64,000 nt of DNA from Euglena gracilis (taxonomy: Eukaryota > Euglenida > Euglenophyceae > Euglenales). Below, piece by piece: positions 29,950 to 41,000 of this stretch. A program made the translations under genes and the position numbers. The stretch covers positions 7,814,634 through 7,878,633 of the forward strand of contig CP154954.1 of assembly GCA_039621445.1 (NCBI GenBank). Direction: 5' to 3'. Under the pieces are notes generated by a model. The model was not told where the DNA came from, ran no database searches, and saw only the letters and a program-made list of their open reading frames with translations. Within the stretch, counting starts at the first letter, position 1. The number at the start of each line of letters is the position of its first letter.

Positions 29950-30519
29950 TCAAGTCAACTTGAAATTTGATAATTGACTTTTGAGTTGATATTCGTCTGG
30001 TTCGTGTCCTTCTGTATATTGAATTGATATTGACTTCTTTGCTTGGTTCTTCTTCGTTCGTTGACTCTGTTCCTTTCTTCTGGGTGTCCAAGGGCAAGTT
30101 AAGAATCAGCCAACTCCGGCGAAAAAAGGCACTAAGCGGGACCTCCTAACCCAGCGCAGCGAACAATCACACAACAAACCTCCGGCGAGCCAGGCATGGC
30201 CTCACAATGGCAAAGTGCGGAGCCCGAGGTGTCAATCTACGCAGGAAGGCGAACCAAGAGAAAGACGTCAAGACAACAGAATGACCATTCGGGACCCGCA
30301 CTGCGAGATGGTGAGGTCCTGCTTTCCTTGCCGGCTGTTCTTTTCTGATGTGTTTGTGCGTGTGCGGGGGGTGCTTCTTACTGCTTTTTGTTGCCGGAGT
30401 TGGCTGAATCCTAATTCTGCCCTTCGACCTCAAGGAGAAAGAACTTCACTGCTACGAGTTCACCTGAAAATACTTACAAGGAGCGTTACATTAACCGAAG
30501 ACTGTCATTTTATTAACTG

Positions 30520-31428
30520 GTGGATCAAACTTTTTTGCTGACCTTCGACTTCAAGGAGGAAGAGTTCAACTCTTCCAGTTCAACTGGAATTATTCCAGAA
30601 ATATTTCAACTACCAGGACAAGATCAAAACCGGACTTCCCTGAAGAATGAGCTTCAAAGACACTCAGACTGTCAAGATGAACTTCAACGAACTTCCAAGG
30701 AAACAGCTGAAGCTGGGGAAGGTGGACACACAGCAGCAGCTGCAGAAGCTGATGGGGCGGCAGCAACACGTCAGTCCGCGGCCATCGCAACCCCACCCCC
30801 CACCCCCCACCACATCAAAGATTTCAAACTCCCCACTCAACATGATGGCCATGGACCATGGACAACTGTGGTCAGGAAGAGAAGACAGAGGGGGACTACC
30901 ATCACAGGTCCAACAGACTCCACCCCTTTTTCTCAGTTCCCTCCATTCCAAGGGAAAAGCAAGGGCTATGGCAGCCTTTCAGAAGATATCAGAAATCCAA
31001 AGGAATCAAGTCAAAATCGAGGCTATGGCAGCCATCATTGGACAGGGCCTGGGGCCGAGACTCATTGCTGTTGCAGCCATCATCCAAGAGGGAAGTGGGC
31101 CCAGGTTCAAGGCTATGGCAGCCTGTATACCAACCTGGAAAGATCCCACAGGGGAAAGGTATGTCCAACTTACCCCACAGCTCTCTCAAACATAAACACC
31201 TCAGGAGCTGCCCATCCAAGCAAGCAGCCCCCCCTTCAGGGGAAGACCAATGGGGGCCATTGTATTCAAGAGGCCAATGGAGGCCAGGGGAAGCATCAAG
31301 ATATCAAGGTCAATGGAGGCCACTTCAATCAAAATCAGATGGCCATTGGAGGCCAATGCATTCAAGACCACATCAGCCCTTGGGGGGGAGGCCCAAGATT
31401 GGCTACACCAGGGCCCCCCAGAAGTTAA
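30520..31428 (+). CDS. A2 gag-like protein, intact frame
   Basis: 302 residues. The N terminus is acidic (DFKEEEFNSSSS), then an Ala/Glu-rich helical part (TAEAGEGGHTAAAAEADG), the conserved DGHGPWTTVVRKRRQR block, then repeats of GYGS (four) and NGGH/NGGQ/IGGQ. This frame identifies the correct gag frame in A1 and A3. The Gly/Asn/Gln repeats and basic patch suggest RNA binding. The ATG follows a run-in (CTTCGACTTCAAGGAG) repeated in the upstream terminal region. Confidence 0.7.
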   Translation: MDQTFLLTFDFKEEEFNSSSSTGIIPEIFQLPGQDQNRTSLKNELQRHSDCQDELQRTSKETAEAGEGGHTAAAAEADGAAATRQSAAIATPPPTPHHIKDFKLPTQHDGHGPWTTVVRKRRQRGTTITGPTDSTPFSQFPPFQGKSKGYGSLSEDIRNPKESSQNRGYGSHHWTGPGAETHCCCSHHPRGKWAQVQGYGSLYTNLERSHRGKVCPTYPTALSNINTSGAAHPSKQPPLQGKTNGGHCIQEANGGQGKHQDIKVNGGHFNQNQMAIGGQCIQDHISPWGGGPRLATPGPPRS

Positions 31429-31599
31429 TCAGCCCACACCCCCCGGCCATATATGTACCCCACCACTGCAGACACAGACCTTCCCCCATCTTTCAAATAC
31501 AGGGGGGAAGCCTGTCTTTGAGCAGCCCTATGGCAGGGCCAGAGGCGACCCCAGTGATGGGGCAGCCAGAGAGGACCCCAATGATGGGGCAGCCAGGGG

Positions 31600-33250
31600 G
31601 AAGGACCCCAGTGATGGGGCCTGTGGAATCCCCAGACACATTACACCCAGGGGTGCCCCCCTACAGGGCCCTGCCGGCCAGAATTCCCCATTGGGTAAAG
31701 ACAGGAGCCAGCACAGAGGTATTAAACTTAATAAGGGAAGGGGTCAGGGCAGATCTTCCCCTCCCCCCTCAGATGTCCTTAAAAGTTCCCTTCAAAACTC
31801 CCCAAGAAATAAGGACTGCCCAGAGAATTCTGAGAGAATACGAATGTGCAGGGGCAACAAGGCAAGTCACCGCAGAGGAGGCAAAACATTTTGTCCCTTA
31901 CTTTATCATTTCCCACAAGGAAGGGGAAAAGACAAACGAAAGACTAATTTCAGATTGTCGACAGTTAAATCTCCATTTCACCCCCCAGAAGTTCAGATCG
32001 GAAAACATGGGAAACATCTTTCCATATCTAAGAAAAGGTTGGGTCTGTGGAAAAATAGAACTGAAGGATGCATGTTTCTACTTAAAACTGCACAGCAGTC
32101 TGGAAAAACATGTTTGCACGCAGGTGGTTGGGGGAAACTTGGCAATTTCAAGCTGCATGCTTTGGCATAAGCAGCCTGCCACAAAAATTTATGACTCTCA
32201 TGAGAGTCTTGGAAAGGAAATGGAGAAAGGAAGGAAAGGTGGTTTTCATCTACCTGGACGACATTTTGCAGTTAGCCCCCAGAAAAAAGACAGCTGCCCA
32301 ACATTTGGCAGAAATGAAAAAAGATCATTTACTGGAAGGTTTCAGAAGATTTAGTTTCAATGCCTTTTCTCAGAATTCTGACAGATCAACTTTTCAAAAT
32401 GGTGGATTTGCACACCACGTGGGGTTGGGACCACACCTTGACCATTCCCCAAGGGGCCAAAGATCAAGTTGGAGTTAAAGTCATTTTTGCAGCCAGGTGT
32501 GGGCAGAGCATTTCAATCCCAGGCCTCTCAGTAACTGTTCTCAGACAGCAGCACCTGGCAATGGGGGGGGTGGGGCTGGACCAAGATTCAGGCCAAAAGG
32601 TGCAGGATTTTTGGAGGGACCTGCAGGTCTTTCATATCAATCAAAAAGAGTTGCAGGCTGCAGTAGAAAATGTAAAATACTTTGCCAAACCAAAGCAAAC
32701 GATTGTGCTTCATGTGGACAGCCAAGTGGCTGTCAGTTATTTGACAAAAAGGGGAGGCAAAAAGCCATACCTAAATTCCATCCTAAAACCCCTGTTGTAT
32801 CATTGTCAGGAAAAACAAATCAATTTGCAGGTGGTTTGGGTTCCCACAAAAGAACAATTGGCAGACTCCCTGACCAGGGAGCAAAAGGACCCAGGGGATT
32901 ATACCCTAAGCCTGAACGACTTTCACCAAATTCTCCATTTTTTTTCAGAATGGACATAACCCCAGAGGTGGACATGTTTTGCACTCACAGAAAAAAAAAG
33001 TTCCCCAAGTTCGTTTGTCGATACCCCCACCAAGGAGCCTTGCTGGTGGATGCCTTGAAGGCAGATTTGAGGGGCCTCCCCCCAGTTTATGCAAACCCTC
33101 CCTGGAGCATCATTCCCCAATGGGATCAGAGATTAATGTTAAAAGACCTAACATGTCTGTTGATCGTACCCCACTGGGCTTCGACATCATGGTGGCGCCA
33201 ATTAATGTCAATCAGGCAGCCAGGCAGCAACGTTTTGCTGGTAATTGGGT
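31600..33250 (+). pseudogene. A2 RT, RNase H and methyltransferase, broken
   Basis: RT lead-in and palm: RLISDCRQLN, KIELKDACFYL (canonical DLKDAYF altered), then in the next frame YLDDILQLAP. After the deletion near 32345 comes the RNase H frame 32360-32959 with HINQKELQAAVE, VLHVDSQVAVS and VWVPTKEQLADSL. Methyltransferase from about 32955 in another frame: EVDMFC, VYANPPWSII. It is not functional. Confidence 0.75.
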
Positions 33251-34252
33251 CTGTTCACCAACTGCTGCGTGAGGAGATGCCCCCCCAAGGTGAAATTTGG
33301 CCTGCTTGATTGTGTCAGGCAAATATTACAGTCCCAGGAAGTTTCGATGTCCAGTATCGACACTTACATAAAAAATCTGGGAAATGTCAAAAGATATGAC
33401 TCAGCCTTCAGGGCATTGGTGGGCCAGTTTTTACACAAATGGGTGCCGCTGCAGGATTTCACAATCCACAGGGTTGCTGAAGCCATCCTTGATCTTGCTG
33501 TTCATAGCATCAATACTGCGTGAAATGCATATGCGGCAGCCTTTTTACTCCCAGGGTTTAAGTCATTGAGATTTTCACCTCTTCTGGATCCATTTAAAAG
33601 AAAATGGAATTCCAATGTCTGCAAGTATGCCCACTTTTGGGACCCTACTTATTTCCTAGAAAACATCATGATAAATTCAACATCTCTCTCAGACATATAT
33701 GTGAAACAGCTCAGAAACAGACTCATCATCTGTTGGAGGCTTTTGGCCCTCCACAGGGGGGTTGATCTAGCCAGGACACAGTGAAAAATCGGTTTCGTGG
33801 GAGAAAAAAGTTTCATTTTATTGCAAAGGAAAGGGTGGCAATTCCCGAGATGGGAGGAAGTTTTGCCACACACACACCCCTCATAAGCCCCTGGCATTTA
33901 TTGCAAGAGTATGTTGAGAGGACAGCCCACATGGTTTGGCACAAAAAAATTTGTTATCGTCTGTGGATGGTAAAAGACCTTTGACATCAGAAAGAGTGAA
34001 TTCCCTGACCAAAAGGAATTCTGCAAGAGGGGGGGGTGGACAGCACCCGGTGGAAACCTCACAGCACCAGGGGGGCTGGGGTATTATGGTGGAAAAATGC
34101 TGGTTTGCAAGTGGAAGAAGTCCAGCAATTGGGTCAGTGGAAAAATTTTGGGGCCTTCCAAGCTCATTATTTGCGACTCGGGGTCGTATAAAAAATTCAA
34201 AAAATTATGGCCCAAAGGGGGGTGCACAGTACCTCACCATCTTGCAATGCGG
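33184..34252 (+). pseudogene. A2 tyrosine recombinase with stop codons
   Basis: It aligns throughout with the intact A1 recombinase. Stops: TGA at 33521 (Arg codon in NTARNAY) and TGA at 33782 (Arg in TQRKIS), both consistent with C-to-T change at CpG, plus TAA near 34189 and shifts near 33855 and 34030. The terminal block AHYLRLGVV is kept. Confidence 0.75.
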
Positions 34253-34869
34253 AGCCCGAATGGTCTCGGACTCCCACGACACAGGAAGGGGGACGAAGGG
34301 ACCAAGAGGGCGAAGCACAAGAATATGGTGAGCCCAACCCCCCCCACCCAAAAAATCAACAGAAAAAGAAAACCATCCCAACCAGAAAGGGGACCCCGAC
34401 CAAGCAGCCCCAACAACCCACCCAGAAACACACCAGAAAGACACAACCATCCCAATCCAGGGGGAGGCCACCAAGCGACCATGGGAGGGGGGGGGCGGTT
34501 CAGCTTCGCCAAGGTGTCAGAGGAGGCCTCATCGTCGCTAACTGTGGCAACAAAGGCGCAGTAAGAAGCACCCCCCGCACACGCACAAACACACCAGAAC
34601 AGAACAGTCGGAAAGGAAAGCAGGACCTCACCATCGTCTTGTGCTTCGCCCTCTTGGTCCCTTCCGCCCCCTTCCTGTGTCGTGGGAGTCCAAATTCAAG
34701 AGAGGACCCATTCAAAGTCTGGTCAAGTTTTGGGGAAAAATACCCATATTGGAGAAGGTGTTCTTCCTGACGGCAAGGTTAACCGACTCCCTCGTTGAGA
34801 ACAGTATCTACACCAGGAATTTAGCATTGAAGCTGTGGTCAAGACCAAAACATCAAGTGGAATTGGAAT

Positions 34870-35496
34870 TTGAAAAGATTGAATTCAATGAACTATGAAA
34901 GACCTACGAGCTCAGAAGCAACAGCTGTACAACACCGTGCCCGAGAAGATGCCGCTGGAGAACCTGCCGGTGCGGCCTCCATCTGGAAATTTGTGGCTTT
35001 CCCCCACCCAAAAAAAAATTCCTTTGCAGAACCTTCCTCAACCCCAAAAAGGGACAGCCACATCCCTTGGCAATTGGTGGCCAAGGAACCGAAGATAAAA
35101 CCAGCATCAAGCCCGTTCTACCAGAAGTTGGGTCCTGTCCCACACAAGGGGCAGCAATGGAAGCCTCAAGGTGGTCATCCACCAAAGTCCCCAGCACATA
35201 CGGGGAGATTTAATGTCGGCCAAGGGGAACAGCATCGACCAGGCCTTGGAGGCCAATTCTGCAAGCATATGCCCACTGGACGGGGCAAAAAAGGTTGCTT
35301 AAAACCCCCAAAATGTCTCCCGTTATCAACCCATCAAAGGAGAAAGGTGGCACCAACAGAGGCACCCAAGACTTCACATGCAGCTGGAGACCCACGTCAA
35401 ATAAAGTTAAAGGACATGGGGGCCAAGGCCATTACGGCCAACAATTTCAAGCCCACTGGGGGCATCAATTTACAGGCCCTGGGGGCCAGAAGCTAA
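34870..35496 (+). pseudogene. B1 gag-like remnant
   Basis: 208 codons: EDAAGEPAGAAS, DSHIPWQLVAKEP (a diverged form of the DGHGPWTTV block), then Gly/His/Lys-rich GQGEQHRPGLGGQF. It resembles the B3 gag (shared KGQQWKPQGGHP / RGNNGGPKVDIQ and LPLSTHQRRK / LPLAPPQRGK context). It sits directly after the A2 insertion. RT is missing downstream. Confidence 0.5.
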
Positions 35497-35872
35497 CCAG
35501 CTGCAGCCCAAAAGGGCTTACTGCATTGCCAAGCCCCAGGAAGACCCCCTAAAGGGACCCACAGAGGACCTTTCTTTGAACAAGGGGGACAAGGTACCCA
35601 CACTGGACCTTGGAGAGGAGGACAGGGGACCCACAGTGGTTTTTCCCAAACCACCCATCAGCAAGTCAGAGCATTCGTCCCAAAATTTCCATGTGATGGA
35701 AAATGGTCATCAACCTAGCCCACAACCCCACAAAACCACTTGCTTGTAGAAATAACTTCCATGGAGGAAATGTGGGATACACCCCCCTGCACCAGAGACA
35801 TCAAAAAAGCCTAAAATGGTTGAACAATATATAAACGATATATTTGTGCATTACGTACACACCTCGAAAAAA

Positions 35873-36000
35873 GTGAGGCCAAAAAAAAAAAAAAAAAATG
35901 AAGGAGGGGTGGGAGAGGGGGGAGCGTGGGTAGCGGGGATAGATAAAGACTAAAGTGGAGTAGCGGAGCGACGGGGAAACTAGGAAGGGTATTCTTTTTT
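35873..36000. other. short insertion with an A run in the B1 recombinase
   Basis: The recombinase text CATTACGTACACA at about 35850 should continue with GCAGAATCCTCTG as in B3 (39094-39135), but here it resumes only at about 36005. The extra 125-130 bases contain an A run of about 20 and GGAGGGG/GGTAGCGG words. It may be a small retroposed insertion; no target duplication was established. Confidence 0.35.
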
Positions 36001-36003
36001 TTG

Positions 36004-36521
36004 CTGCAGAATCCTCTGTTCACATTGTTCGTCTGATTTGGCACAGGTCCAAAGAACCAGTAGTCTGTTGAGTGGGGCTCCCTACATCAAAATGAAAACG
36101 TAAAGGGCAAAGAATTCAAAAATGGGAGAGAGTTGTCCCCCTTCCTCAATGTCCGCAAATCAGTCCCTTTTATTTGACGATGTCTTATGTGGCACCAAAA
36201 CGTATCGTTGTGAAACCTGGGGGCCCCCTTTTAATTTCGTTAAAACCCCCCTATAAAGCCATAAGTGCTGATACCGTTGCTTCCATTACGAAAACATTTT
36301 TACCCCAACATTGGGCCACCCCCCAGGTGCCGAGACCACACTCCACCAGAGGGGCAGGGGTTGGTTTGCCTAAAAAAGTGGGCCTTTCGGCCGAAGAAGT
36401 GTGTGAAATTGGTCAGTGGAAAGGGGTGGAGGCTTTCACAGCCCATTATCAAAGACTTGGTGCCCAAGGTTCTTTGGAGAATGCCTTGGCCCCCCTTCTT
36501 TCAGTGCACAATCTGGCCTGA
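36004..36521 (+). pseudogene. B1 tyrosine recombinase C-terminal half
   Basis: The diverged middle part (36004-36170) is followed by an open frame 36174-36521: SYVAPKRIVVKPGG, HSTRGAGVGLPKK, IGQWKGVEAF and AHYQRLGAQ. H-x-x-R and Tyr are present. The N-terminal half is lost. Confidence 0.7.
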
Positions 36522-37399
36522 AAATGGCAAAGTGCGGAGCCCGAGGTGTCTCGTACTCCCTCGAGGCAAGCCGACCAGGGAGGAAGGGACACCGAGGGCG
36601 AAGCACAAATACGTTGTGAGCCCGAACCCCAATCAAAGTCAAAAAAAATGCCTTCAAACGCCCTCCGTCAGAAGATGGGGGCCAGGGGGTGGAGAGGGGG
36701 TGGGACAGAAGACCCAGGGGACAGAAGCCACGTCGTCACGTCTGAGAATCGTCAGCAGCCAACTCCGGCGAGGCGGCACTAAGCACGGACTCCTAACACA
36801 GCGCACAAAAACAATCACAACAAACCGCCGGCGAGAAAGGCATGGCCTCACAATGTCTTTGTGCTTCGTCCTCGGTGTCCCTTCCTCCCTGGTCGGCTGG
36901 CCTCTAGGGAGTACGAGGGGCGGTGCAATCTTATCTCTTGAGACTGGCCCAAAGAGCTGGATTCCCGGCCAGAAGAGAAGAAAGTGCCCCTGATGGTTCT
37001 CGTCCAGGAGACGTTATTTGTGATGTGGTATGACGCCAATGGCCCAGCAGCCATCGATGTGACTGTCCGCCACACCCTTGCTCCTTCCCGTGTGCGACCT
37101 GGGACGGAAGACCTTTGGTAATGGCACATGTCACAGGAGGATGAGAAAATTAAGAAGTACGGTGATGGCTGCAAACGGAGGGGATGGACGTTTATTCCGT
37201 TCGTGCTTGGTTGCAACGGAGGCATGGGAGATGCTGCCCTCAACTTCGTTAGCCAGTGTGTCCGTCTGCTGGTGGGACAGCACAACTCGTGGGAAAGGAG
37301 GGCCGCGGAGGCAAACTGCTGTTAGGGCCTCAGCATGGCCCTGGCCAGGGAGCTAGCAAAGCAGCTGGCTTGGGGTCAGTGCGCAGAGGAGCTGACTGA

Positions 37400-37900
37400 T
37401 GGTGGTGGAAGCAACTGCAAGCACCCATACTCACTCTAAAAAACGCCATCGGTGCCAAGCACCAGTTGCAAAAAACTCGCTGCCGCTCAAGCAGCACTAT
37501 CGTTTCCAAGTTCACGGCCAAGCCTCACTGGACACAAGGCATCAGCTGATCTTCAGCGGCGTGCTCTGCTTTTACTACGGTCTATCTCCTTCCCGCATCG
37601 CTTCGTGCACTCGACCTGCTTGGTTTTTCTTCATACCATCGGAGTCCGGCATATGTGAGTCGACTACGTGACCAAATTCCTGCACGCCAGAGGACCAAGG
37701 CCATTCAGAAACGATGTTGCGGTGAAGCACAGGATTACAAACTGCCTGTACGACCGCCGCATCCCCACTTCATGCTATGCTCACCCTTCTGACCTCCCCT
37801 CCCCTCCCCTCACCTCGCACAGGCTGACTCCTCTGTCTATAGCCTTAATCCCCCGAACACATCAAATACAGTAGGCTGTGCCACTGGTCGGTGGACTGGG
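37400..37900. other. no feature recognised
   Basis: This stretch lies between the R2-like fragment and B3. There is a CCCCTCCCCTCCCCT tract at about 37797. Small frames have no family support. It could be the 3' tail of the R2-like fragment or the diverged 5' end of B3. Confidence 0.3.
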
Positions 37901-38002
37901 CTCGCCAAACAACCGTTTCGAAACTTTCTTTTCAATTGGAATTATCCAGTCGACGTCAACTACCCGGAGCAGCAGTCGCCGCAGCAGCTGGCGAACCTGG
38001 AG

Positions 38003-38551
38003 GTGTGGAGAAAACGTGGCGAACCGTGGCCGCCACTGCCCCCCATATCTCTGAATCAAATTTTTTTTGAACAAAGAGCCCCACCCAGGGATGGCCACGG
38101 ACTGTGGACCACAGTGGTCAAAAAGACCAGAAGGAGGAAGGAGCCCCCGTCCCAACACGGGCAGGAACACCAGGCATTGGGGCACGAACGCAAAGCAAGA
38201 TGGAACGGAATAAACCCAGAAGATGTCAAGGACATTTGGGAAAATGGAATCAAGGATGAAACCCACTCTACCAGAAGTTTGGCCCAGTCCCCCACAAGGG
38301 GCAACAATGGAGGCCCCAAGGTGGACATCCAGCAGTTCAAAGCCTCAATGCGGGCAGATGGAATGTGGGCCAAGGGGGACAACATCGAACGGGACTTGGA
38401 GGCCATTTCTGCAAGCCAATTCCCACTGGACGGGACAAAAAATGTCTGCCTTAAACCCCTAAATTGTCTCCCATTAGCACCCCCTCAAAGGGGAAAGAGG
38501 GGACCAACAGAGACCCCCAACACTTCACAAGCAGCTGAAGACCCACATTAA
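38003..38551 (+). CDS. B3 gag-like protein
   Basis: 182 codons: GEPWPPLPP, DGHGLWTTVVKKTRRRK, then a polar region and CLPLAPPQRGKRG. The frame is also open upstream (QQSPQQLANLEV at about 37963), so the real start may be earlier than the first ATG. The same lead-in recurs around 46069-46133 and after 50774, the two halves of B5. Confidence 0.55.
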   Translation: MWRKRGEPWPPLPPISLNQIFFEQRAPPRDGHGLWTTVVKKTRRRKEPPSQHGQEHQALGHERKARWNGINPEDVKDIWENGIKDETHSTRSLAQSPTRGNNGGPKVDIQQFKASMRADGMWAKGDNIERDLEAISASQFPLDGTKNVCLKPLNCLPLAPPQRGKRGPTETPNTSQAAEDPH

Positions 38552-38768
38552 ATCAAGCCAAAGGCAAATAGAACCCAGGCAATGGGTGCCATGGAAACTG
38601 CGGCAAACAATTTCAAGCCCACTGGGGGCATCACTTTCCAAGCCCTGGGGGCCAGAAGCTTAACAGCTGCAGATCAATAAGGCATTACTACATGGATCAG
38701 CCCCAGGAGTAACCCCCAAAGGGACTCACAGAGGCCCATACATGGCTCAGCCCAATTAACGATTTCCT

Positions 38769-39640
38769 GTGAAGAAACCACAGTATAAGGTGTTATCAAA
38801 ACGCCTTTACGCTTTAATGGGTGATTCTGGAGAAAGTGGGGGCACCCCCTCTAAAGCCACCACTGACCAAGTGGTTGACGCTTCAATACAACTTTTTCAG
38901 TTTTCAAGGGCACAGACCCGCAATGCATACTGCTATGCTTTTAATCCCTGGCTTTTGTCGCCTGAAGTTCCATTGCATGTTAGCACCTTATAAAAGGCTT
39001 TGGAACCAGCATCTGGAGAAGTATGGTGCTTTTTGGGATCCCCTCCCAATCTTCCTGGGGCTGGAACAGTCCCCCCTGCCCACTGATAATTATCCATTAC
39101 GCACACAACTGATCTTTTTTGGTGCAGAATCCTCTGTTTATACAAAAGTTCAGATTTGGTACAACTACAAAGAGCCACCAGTGTGTTGGGTGGGGCTCAC
39201 TACATCAAAATCGAATGTAAACATCAAAGAATTCATAAATGGGAGAGGGTTGTGTCCTTTCCCCGGTGCTTCCAAAGCAGTCCCTTTCATTTATTGATGT
39301 CTTATGTGGCACCAAAACATTTCTTTGAGAAAACTGGGGGCCCGTTCTAATTTCGTTAAAAACCCCCTATGAAGCCATAAGTGCTGATACCGTTGCTTTC
39401 ATTACAAGGACATTTTTAGCCCAATATGGGGTCACCCCAGGGGCGGGGACCACACCCCACCAGAGCGGCAAGGGTTGGTTTGCTCAAAAAAGGAGGCCTT
39501 TTTGCCGAAGAAGTGTGTGAAATAGGTCATTGGAAGGGGGTGGAATCTTTTACAGCCCGTTATCAAAGACTTGGTGCCCAAGGTGCTTTGGAGAATGCCC
39601 TGGCCCCCATGCTTTCAGTGCACAATCTGGCCTCACAAAT
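38769..39640 (+). pseudogene. B3 tyrosine recombinase, frameshifted
   Basis: Pieces in three frames follow B2 in order: TTDQVVDASIQLFQFS, LAPYKRLWNQHLEKYG, FWDPLPIFLG, SYVAPKHF and VCEIGHWKGVESF..ARYQRLG. The H-x-x-R box has decayed to HPTRAARVG. It is inactive. Confidence 0.7.
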
Positions 39641-40159
39641 GCAAAGTACGGAGCCCGAGGTGTCTCGTACTCCCTCGAGGCAAGCCGACAAGGGAGGAAA
39701 GGACACCGAGGTCGAAGCACAAAGACATTGTGAGTCCGACCCCCCCACCCACCCATGTAAGGAAATTTGTGTTCCAACCCCTCGGTTAGAAGATGGGGGC
39801 CATGGGGGGAAGGGAGAGGGGATGGTACAGAAGACCCAAGGGGATAGAAGCCTCGTCGTCACGTCGGAGAATCGCCAGCAGCCAACTCCGGCGAGGTGGC
39901 ACTAAGCGCAGACTCCTAACCCAGAGCACAAAAACAATCACAAAAAACCGCCGGCGAGCAAGTCATGGCCTCACAATGTCTTTTTGCTTCGCCCTTGGTG
40001 TCTCTTCCTCCCTGGTCGGCTGGCCTCGAGGGAGTACAAAAAATTGAGGAAATTTTGTAGGGGGAAAAGAGCATTCATCGTGGCAAGATGTCTGAAACAT
40101 AAAAAACCACATTTGGTTCTGATGAAGCTTTTTTGGGGTCAGGTTTTGGTATTTTTTCG

Positions 40160-40249
40160 GTCAGGCGAGCAAGGCATGGCTTCATACGGTCTTTGTGCTT
40201 CTCCCTCGGTGTCCCTTCCTCCCTTGTCGGTCTGCCTCGAGGCAGTGCG
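40160..40249 (+). repeat. isolated right-end fragment of a family B DIRS element
   Basis: GCGAGCAAGGCATGGCTTC, CCTCGGTGTCCCTTCCTCCC and CTGCCTCGAGGCAGTGCG match the 3' end of B1-B3. No other part of the element adjoins it. Confidence 0.6.
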
Positions 40250-40559
40250 AAAAATGATGTTGGACCATATAATGCGCAATTATGATTTCCACAGGAGAAC
40301 GTGGCGCAGAAAAGCTCCAAAAGATTGGTTTTCCGAAACACGCAGCAACTATTTTGAATGCCTTTCATTTCTTTTTATGCGAGTTCTTTGAATTTTGCAG
40401 GATTATGAGGTCCGCTCCCCCCCTCCAGTGATGGGTTTACGACGGGGTTTTGCTTTTTTTGACGCAGTGTCGAAAAAAATAGCCCCTGGATGTGTAATAA
40501 ACTTTCAAAAAAGTTGCAGAAATTATGAAGGTGATTCCGAATTCAATGCACCCCTGAAG

Positions 40560-41000
40560 ACCAGGTGAAAAATTGCTTCCGGTACACGTCGTCAAACCTC
40601 TCGACGGAGCGGGTACTGGAGCTGCGAGCCTGTGTGCATATAAAAGTACATCAAGCCCTCAGAAGGGAAGGTGCATCAGGCGGTCGCCCGCATCATTTTC
40701 AGGACGAACCTTCCTTTCCCTTGGGTGGAGACAGCTGCTGTAAAGGAGTTCATTAATGCCATCAGCCCAGGTGCTACACTGGACACGCCTTGACGGCAGT
40801 CATCATGGGATTGAAACCTTCAGATGTCAAGCACATTCTCTCAACCTTGTGGTGAAAGGTCCCTTCAAGGATTGCAACCGAGCAAAGGTATACACGACTG
40901 TCGTGAGGGAAAAAAAAAGCTTTCCGTATGGGACAACTGGCCAATGACCTTCGCCACTATGGAGTTCGACGACCAGGTATCTCCCCCCCCGTTCTCATGA
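40560..41000 (+). pseudogene. degraded hAT transposase
   Basis: NLPFPWVETAAVKEFINAIS (about 40690-40755) resembles the hAT block in which a preferred residue precedes VEN..F..F...LNP. RCQAHSLNLVVKGPFKD (about 40823-40875) matches the hAT C-x-AH-x-LNLVV-x-x-x-LK motif. The two lie in different frames with stops between. No terminal repeats or target duplication were located around it. Confidence 0.5.

Larger units (their letters stand above)
25523..30233 (-). mobile_element. DIRS-B2: full-length family B DIRS element on the minus strand
   Basis: 4.7 kb. In its own orientation the left end GACACCTCGGGC is at 30233 and the right end ..GGGAGTACG at 25523. Inside are gag, RT, RNase H, Dam-like methyltransferase and recombinase. 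The internal complementary region at about 25820-25930 reads GGGAGTACG-A-GACACCTCGGG on the plus strand, equal to the joined right and left ends. All domains are present but frameshifts occur in gag and RT. It is inserted in B1 in the opposite orientation. Confidence 0.85.
30283..34691 (+). mobile_element. DIRS-A2: family A DIRS element inserted in B1
   Basis: Left end GACCATTCGGG at 30283, right end GTGGGAGTCC at 34691, 4.4 kb. Gag is intact. RT has a frameshift at a GGTGG site near 32125 and a deletion near 32345 that removes the RT thumb/connection part. The recombinase carries stop codons (TGA at 33521 and 33782, both CGA to TGA). Internal complementary region 34236-34330 with junction 34266/34267. 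It is older than A1 and A3 by its damage. Confidence 0.85.
25356..36915 (+). mobile_element. DIRS-B1: family B DIRS element, interrupted by B2 and A2
   Basis: Left end GACACCTCGGGC at 25356, right end GGGAGTACG at 36915. Own sequence: 25356-25522, 30234-30282 and 34692-36915 (about 2.4 kb). It keeps the left terminal repeat, a gag part, the 3' end of the recombinase, the internal complementary region (about 36525-36620, junction at 36551) and the right terminal repeat. RT, RNase H and most of the methyltransferase are deleted, so it was already a deletion derivative. It splits the R2-like fragment. Confidence 0.75.
25230..37400 (+). mobile_element. R2-like non-LTR retrotransposon fragment (zinc finger and restriction-like endonuclease), split by B1
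   Basis: Left part (about 25230-25355): GCKNPLDVRGHHLVCCHR..VRRHD, the Cys/His motif that lies between RT and endonuclease in RLE-type elements. Right part after B1 (36916-about 37390): AQRAGFPARREESAPDGSRP, then with a frameshift AAIDVTVRHTLAPS (Asp of the nuclease) and DEKIKKYGDGCKRRGWTFIPF (Glu/Lys region). The peptide joins smoothly across the B1 insertion. In-frame stops and shifts show it is dead. RT itself is not in the window. Confidence 0.6.
37900..40037 (+). mobile_element. DIRS-B3: deleted family B DIRS element
   Basis: The 3' terminus (..CGAGGGAGTAC at 40037) and the internal complementary region (about 39645-39730, GAGGTGTCTCGTACTCCC) are clear. The 5' terminus with its terminal repeat is missing or unrecognisable, so the left limit is approximate. 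Contents: gag (38003-38551) joined almost directly to the recombinase (38769 onward), with RT, RNase H and methyltransferase deleted. Confidence 0.65.
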
